Assembly: GCA_002691345.1 (NCBI GenBank)
Contig: NZHI01000062.1
Location: 29,197-40,333, forward strand
Length of the DNA: 11,137 bases
Source: Synechococcus sp. MED650
Lineage (GTDB): Bacteria; Cyanobacteriota; Cyanobacteriia; PCC-6307; Cyanobiaceae
Direction of reading: 5' to 3'
Shown here: positions 7,969 to 11,137 of the stretch, piece after piece
How positions within the stretch are numbered: the stretch's first letter is position 1
How the letters are laid out: every line of letters begins with the position of its first letter
Made by a program: the position numbers and the translations under genes
Notes under the pieces: model-generated
Seen by the model: only the letters and a program-made list of their open reading frames with translations
Told to the model about the DNA's origin: nothing
Database searches by the model: none

Positions 7969-8867
7969 AGCGTTTGGCTGGGTGCTTCGCCGAATTGGTT
8001 GCGGTAATCCCGTGCGAAGTGATTGCGGCTGTTGAAGCCGTAATAATTGGCCACCTCCTGCACGGTGGTGCATTGGAGCGACTTTTGCAGAACGGAAGAG
8101 GAGAGGGCCCGTTGCGCTTGGCCCAAGCGGATTTGCTTCAGCAGGCTCATTGGGCCCACGCCGAATGTGACACGGCAGCTGTGAACGATTGAAGAACGCG
8201 AGGCAAAGATGGTGTTGGAGAGCTCGTTCAACGTGATGGCCTCCCGAGGGTTGGCGTACCCCCAGGCGACAAGATCTTTCATCAGCTCAGCGCGAAGACT
8301 GAGGTTTCCGCAGAACGTACTCTCGAGATTCTCTGGCGTGAGGGCTTCGAGCAGGGCTGCTTCGATGAGGTCTGTCTGGGTGTCATCAGCAGCAATGGGC
8401 TGGATCAGTTCCACGAGTTGCTGAAATCCGCTGGGGTTGAGTTGGGCGGTGTTGGAGCGCTCGATCAGCTCCAGCACACCGTGATGACTTCCGGCGGTTA
8501 CAAGGCGTTCCAGCCGGGCCTGGCAGACCAAAGCCACTTTGATGTGGGCACCTGCAGGCATCTGAAAGAAGGCATCGCTCAAGTTGGCCTGGAAGCCATG
8601 GAGAGAGGCAGGCTGTGACGCTTCACCGCGTACCACTGGATGCGCAGTCGTGGTGTTGAGGCTGAACGGGAGCTTGCCTGCTCGGCGATCGCCCTGAAAC
8701 AGCAAGGTTCGATCGGTCTGAATGGAAAGGATTGGAGTGGCTGAGCTTCCCCCGATCGCGATCGAGCCGTTCAAGGCGCCAGGGCTCAACTGTGAGATAT
8801 CCATGCGGAAGCCCACTCCGGCCAAGATCTCGCTCAGATCTGATGCGGAGTGGAAATCCATCTTCAT
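7887..8867 (-). CDS. AraC-family transcriptional regulator
   Basis: This is a DNA-binding activator or repressor with an N-terminal ligand- or dimer-type domain and a C-terminal AraC/XylS double helix-turn-helix. Numbered from a GTG at 8882, the first HTH is about 216-240 (ITLNELSNTIFASRSSIVHSC) followed by FGVGPMSLLKQIRLGQAQRAL. The second is about 272-300 (TVQEVANYYGFNSRNHFARDY, then QFGEAPSQTL), the diagnostic AraC C-terminal block. The N-terminal 190 residues resemble the unclassified sensory half of EutR-like regulators; no ligand can be inferred. Starts are uncertain: GTG 8882, ATG 8867 (used here, 326 residues) and ATG 8861 are all in frame, none with a strong ribosome-binding site. 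About 24 residues after the HTH lie over the 3' end of the GH116 gene. Possible targets are the divergent DUF3122-ribD unit, the convergent GH116 cluster, or itself. Confidence 0.9.
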   Translation of the reverse strand: MKMDFHSASDLSEILAGVGFRMDISQLSPGALNGSIAIGGSSATPILSIQTDRTLLFQGDRRAGKLPFSLNTTTAHPVVRGEASQPASLHGFQANLSDAFFQMPAGAHIKVALVCQARLERLVTAGSHHGVLELIERSNTAQLNPSGFQQLVELIQPIAADDTQTDLIEAALLEALTPENLESTFCGNLSLRAELMKDLVAWGYANPREAITLNELSNTIFASRSSIVHSCRVTFGVGPMSLLKQIRLGQAQRALSSSVLQKSLQCTTVQEVANYYGFNSRNHFARDYRNQFGEAPSQTLQRASDPGMSCQSVAVAHRPQMAMALR

Positions 8868-8938
8868 GAACCCAATTTTCACCTGTTCCGCATGAACGCA
8901 AGCTTTCTTGTGAGAATTAACGGATTAACTCCGCTGCC
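8868..8938. promoter_or_regulatory. Divergent AraC / DUF3122 promoter region with an ATTAAC direct repeat
   Basis: This 71-base gap between divergent start codons must hold control elements for both directions. It is more AT-rich than its surroundings and carries two copies of ATTAAC on the plus strand at 8916-8921 and 8924-8929, separated by GG (8-base period), ending 9 bases before the DUF3122 ATG. AraC-family proteins often bind direct-repeat half-sites, so an operator is plausible, though the 8-base period is shorter than the helical turn typical of their sites. The repeats also overlap where a -10 element for DUF3122 could lie. Confidence 0.4.
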
Positions 8939-9427
8939 ATGCGACGCCTGCTCTGCTGTCTTCTGGCCGCTCTTGGGCTGCTTTTGCTGACGCCGAGCCT
9001 GGCCTGGGCTCAGGTTCACCAACATGAAAACGAGGCCGGTGAACCCATGGTTCGCTCGCTGGAGAGCCTGCGTGATCTCGACTACGACAGTTGGCAAGCC
9101 GTGGCCTACCGCGAAGGTGAGCCTGGCGGCCCTGTGGTTCTCAGAATCGTTGGCTATCCCGGCAAGCTTCGTTTGGAGCACCCTGTGAATCTGCAAGTGT
9201 TGGCTGGTCGGCGCGAATGGCTGCTGGACGACATCACCCTTGCGAATCCGGCGTTGGCCTCTGACGGCCGTGAAGCAGCGGCAGAGTTTGCCTTGGATCC
9301 GCTCTTGGATGACCTGAGCAACAACCGACCGTTGCGGATGGTGTTGCCGGGTGTGTTCACGGAACTGCCCGTTCCTCCCTACGTGGTGGGTGAGTGGCGT
9401 TCGCTTCAGGAGTTGCCGTTGAGCTGA
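8939..9427 (+). CDS. Exported DUF3122 family protein
   Basis: The 162-residue protein begins with a Sec signal peptide: MRRLLCC, a hydrophobic core LLAALGLLLLTPSLA, and an AWA-Q cleavage site predicted after Ala24. The mature protein should therefore lie in the periplasm or thylakoid lumen. The Cys at 6-7 fall inside the signal and do not form a lipobox. The mature part matches DUF3122, a family I know from cyanobacteria: SLRDLDYDSWQAVAYREG (about 43-60), VVLRIVGYPGKLRLEHP (about 66-82) and REWLLDDIT. Its function is unknown. No clear ribosome-binding site precedes the ATG. Its TGA overlaps the ribD ATG by one base, so the two are probably translated from one mRNA although their roles are not obviously linked. 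Confidence 0.9.
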   Translation: MRRLLCCLLAALGLLLLTPSLAWAQVHQHENEAGEPMVRSLESLRDLDYDSWQAVAYREGEPGGPVVLRIVGYPGKLRLEHPVNLQVLAGRREWLLDDITLANPALASDGREAAAEFALDPLLDDLSNNRPLRMVLPGVFTELPVPPYVVGEWRSLQELPLS

Positions 9428-10491
9428 TGTGGGAGCTCTGGATGCGGAGGGCCCTGGCTCTGGCCGCTCTGGCTGAGGGCCGAACCAGCCCCAATCCTTT
9501 GGTTGGGGCGGTTGTTTTGGATGGCTCTGGGCGACTGGTGGGCGAAGGATTCCATGCCCGGGCCGGTGAAGACCATGCCGAAGTCGGTGCACTGGCCCAG
9601 GCCGGTGCAGCGGCTCAAGGTGGAACGCTGATCGTCACCCTGGAGCCCTGCTGCCACCACGGCCGCACCCCCCCCTGCAGCGAGGCCGTGCTTCGGGCTG
9701 GAATTCGCCAGGTGGTGATTGCTCTGGAGGATCCGGATCCTCGCGTGGATGGAGGCGGAATCCGCCAGCTGCGTGATGCGGGTCTTGAGGTGATCCCTGG
9801 CGTGCTGCGGGAGGAAGCCCTGTTGCAGAACCGGGCCTTTGTGCATCGCGTTCGCACGGGTCGACCCTTGGGCATCCTCAAGTGGGCGATGAGCCTGGAT
9901 GGGCGCACCGCTTTGCCCAATGGCGCCAGCCAATGGATCAGCGGCCCAGAAGCACGCCAATGGGTGCATCGGCTGCGCAGTGGCGTGGATGCCGTGGTCG
10001 TTGGGGGCGGCACGGTGCGTGCCGATGATCCACTGCTCACCAGCCGGGGCAAGCGTTCACCAGAGCCGCTGCGGGTGGTGCTGAGCCGCAGCTTGGATCT
10101 GCCGGATCAGGCGCAGCTCTGGGACACCGCTGTGGCGCCGACCCTGGTGGCCCATGGACCTCATGCTGATCCCGAGCGTCTGCCGTCTGGCCCTGAAATC
10201 CTGGAATTGGATGCTTGCGATCCGTTGCCCCTGATGCAGGCCCTGGCTGCCCGTGGTTGCAACCAGGTGCTGTGGGAATGCGGCCCAGAGCTGGCGGCCG
10301 CGGCGATCCGGCAGGGCTGTGTGCAGGAGATCGCGGCGGTGTTGGCCCCGAAGCTGATGGGGGGGCTGGCAGCTCGCACCCCCCTGGCTCAGCTGGGATT
10401 CAGCACGATGGATGAGGTGCTTAAGGGGGCTTGGCGTCAGCGCAAGCCGCTGGGGGACGACTGGCTGCTGCGTTTGCGGCTGGATGGCTAG
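9427..10491 (+). CDS. ribD: Bifunctional diaminohydroxyphosphoribosylaminopyrimidine deaminase / 5-amino-6-(5-phosphoribosylamino)uracil reductase
   Basis: RibD carries out the second and third steps of riboflavin synthesis: deamination of the pyrimidine from GTP cyclohydrolase II, then NADPH-dependent reduction of the ribosyl chain. Numbered from the ATG at 9427 (354 residues), the deaminase domain (about 1-145) shows TSPNPLVGAVV (20-30), the zinc/catalytic HAE at 50-52, and TLEPCCHHGRTPPC with the zinc cysteines 75 and 84. The reductase domain (about 147-354) has LKWAMSLDGRTA (151-162), WISGPEAR and VVVGGGTVRADDPLLTSR. The ATG shares its A with the DUF3122 TGA, and AGGAG at 9408-9412 lies upstream; a GTG at 9394 would give an unusual N-terminal extension. 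An 8-base C run (9668-9675) lies within the zinc-motif codons. Both domains look intact. The TAG stop is shared with the convergent gene. Confidence 0.97.
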   Translation: MWELWMRRALALAALAEGRTSPNPLVGAVVLDGSGRLVGEGFHARAGEDHAEVGALAQAGAAAQGGTLIVTLEPCCHHGRTPPCSEAVLRAGIRQVVIALEDPDPRVDGGGIRQLRDAGLEVIPGVLREEALLQNRAFVHRVRTGRPLGILKWAMSLDGRTALPNGASQWISGPEARQWVHRLRSGVDAVVVGGGTVRADDPLLTSRGKRSPEPLRVVLSRSLDLPDQAQLWDTAVAPTLVAHGPHADPERLPSGPEILELDACDPLPLMQALAARGCNQVLWECGPELAAAAIRQGCVQEIAAVLAPKLMGGLAARTPLAQLGFSTMDEVLKGAWRQRKPLGDDWLLRLRLDG

Positions 10492-11137
10492 AAGGCCTGT
10501 ACCTCAGGAGAACGGCCAAGGATGGCTTCGGTCTGCAGCCAATCGTCCTCCGTGGTTCGCAGGCTGCTGTTGGTCTTGCCGGTGTGTTGTTCACCGACAA
10601 ACAGCACGATGTCGTTGAACTGGGCATCAGCCGATGCCGCGAGCATGGTCTGATCCTTGGCCCTGACCCCTTCAATGGTCAGTTTCAGTTGATCCGATCG
10701 CTGCCCCGCTCTGGTTTGGATCACATCGATGAACGCGATCGTGTCGGTTCCATCACGGTGGAAGGAGGCCTGAGCCCGCGGTGTGGTGGATCCGAACAGG
10801 TCATTCCAGTGGCGGGCTAGGCGTCTGCCGTTCCAGCGTCGAGCGGAGCTCTGATCGAGGGGATGAATCCAGTCCACCGAATCGATTCCGCTGAGCGTTA
10901 GTTGCGCTCTCCCAGAGCGCATGTGTCGGAGACGGCCCTGCTCGGCATGGGTTCCGAAGCTGTTCACCACCGTTGCTGGATCGGTTGCTGAATCATCTTT
11001 CTTGTTGGGGGCTTGCACGGTGACGCTGCTTGAGCGGGCATAGGCCGGTCCGCCTGAACCGGGATGCACCTGGATATCAACTGTTAGCTCCGCAACGGTT
11101 TTGGCGAGTTTGTAAGTCGTGTCCCAGATGGTGGGAA
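10488..11137 (-). CDS. Unrecognised protein, C-terminal part (5' end beyond the window)
   Basis: The minus-strand frame is open from the right edge to a TAG at 10490-10488, giving 215 residues of a longer protein. A GTG at 11069 is in frame, but 22 in-frame codons precede it inside the window (PTIWDTTYKLAKTVAELTVD...), so it is probably internal. I do not recognise the family. The composition is polar with alternating hydrophobic residues suggesting beta strands (AELTVDIQV, SSSVTVQAP, RAQLTLSGIDSVDWI, QLKLTIEGV). There is one aromatic/basic stretch, SARRWNGRRLARHWNDLFG. No Cys, membrane segment or repeat is visible. An extracellular or periplasmic beta-rich protein is possible but not shown. 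It converges on ribD with a shared CTAG stop. Coding is supported by the long open frame and codon bias; the plus-strand frames here have no family resemblance. Confidence 0.65.
   Translation of the reverse strand, partial: PTIWDTTYKLAKTVAELTVDIQVHPGSGGPAYARSSSVTVQAPNKKDDSATDPATVVNSFGTHAEQGRLRHMRSGRAQLTLSGIDSVDWIHPLDQSSARRWNGRRLARHWNDLFGSTTPRAQASFHRDGTDTIAFIDVIQTRAGQRSDQLKLTIEGVRAKDQTMLAASADAQFNDIVLFVGEQHTGKTNSSLRTTEDDWLQTEAILGRSPEVQAF

Noticed and set aside
2772..8692. Two HIP1-like octamers GCGATCGC (2772-2779 and 8685-8692)
   Set aside because: HIP1 is abundant in many cyanobacteria, but two copies in 11 kb of GC-rich sequence is not enough to claim enrichment here.
8753..8764. 12-bp palindrome CGATCGCGATCG in the AraC-type gene
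   Set aside because: It is explained by the codons of a Ser-Ile-Ala-Ile-Gly stretch; not next to a promoter.
9727..9742. Perfect 16-bp palindrome GAGGATCCGGATCCTC
   Set aside because: It encodes the conserved RibD stretch EDPDP, and the symmetry follows from those codons. It is inside a domain core with no sign of a regulatory role.
8879..9969. Minus-strand frames over DUF3122 and ribD
   Set aside because: Both are in the codon-aligned antisense register of the genuine genes and show low-complexity, shadow-like composition.
10359..10365. Seven-base G run in ribD, and another at 3441-3447 in cobL
   Set aside because: Ordinary for GC-rich coding sequence (Gly/Pro codons); both frames are intact and the positions are not near starts.
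10431..10820. A 129-codon plus-strand frame after ribD
   Set aside because: It overlaps the end of ribD in another frame and is antisense to the long minus-strand frame. The minus frame extends through the whole remaining window and has better coding character.

Overview
The window is GC-rich and almost entirely coding. It most resembles a marine or brackish unicellular cyanobacterium of the Synechococcus/Cyanobium (picocyanobacterial) type. The main reasons are a DUF3122 exported protein (a family I know mainly from cyanobacteria), a fused CobL of the cobalamin pathway, a GH116/GBA2-like glycosidase, and very short intergenic gaps. The assignment to this clade is inference from gene content. 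No tRNA, rRNA, CRISPR array, insertion sequence or phage gene was seen.

Layout. (1) 1-2812, plus strand: the C-terminal two thirds of pheS, then nadK, an OmpR/PhoB-type regulator whose receiver domain lacks the usual phosphorylation residues, and a DUF192 protein with an inserted EF-hand-like loop. The last three are tightly packed (a TTGA stop/start overlap, then a 6-base gap) and look like one transcription unit. (2) 2820-4079, minus strand: cobL, the fused CbiE-CbiT methyltransferase/decarboxylase of corrin synthesis. (3) 4112-7968, plus strand: a PAPS-type sulfotransferase, an unrecognised 81-residue protein, and a large GH116 (GBA2/DUF608) glycosidase with both expected catalytic acids. 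The first two are translationally coupled. (4) 7887-8867, minus strand: an AraC-family regulator whose 3' end overlaps the glycosidase gene tail-to-tail by 82 bases. (5) 8939-10491, plus strand: an exported DUF3122 protein overlapping by one base with ribD, the bifunctional deaminase/reductase of riboflavin synthesis. (6) 10488 to the right edge, minus strand: the C-terminal part of an unrecognised protein, convergent with ribD, the two genes sharing a CTAG stop.

Most of the window is housekeeping and cofactor metabolism: Phe-tRNA charging, NADP, corrinoid and flavin synthesis. The accessory-looking part is the sulfotransferase/81-aa/GH116 block with its neighbouring AraC regulator. A sulfotransferase next to a glucosylceramidase-family enzyme suggests making or remodelling a sulfated or glucosylated lipid or small glycoside, but no substrate can be read from the sequence. 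The points most worth following are this block, the degenerate response regulator coupled to nadK, and the calcium-loop-like insertion in DUF192.
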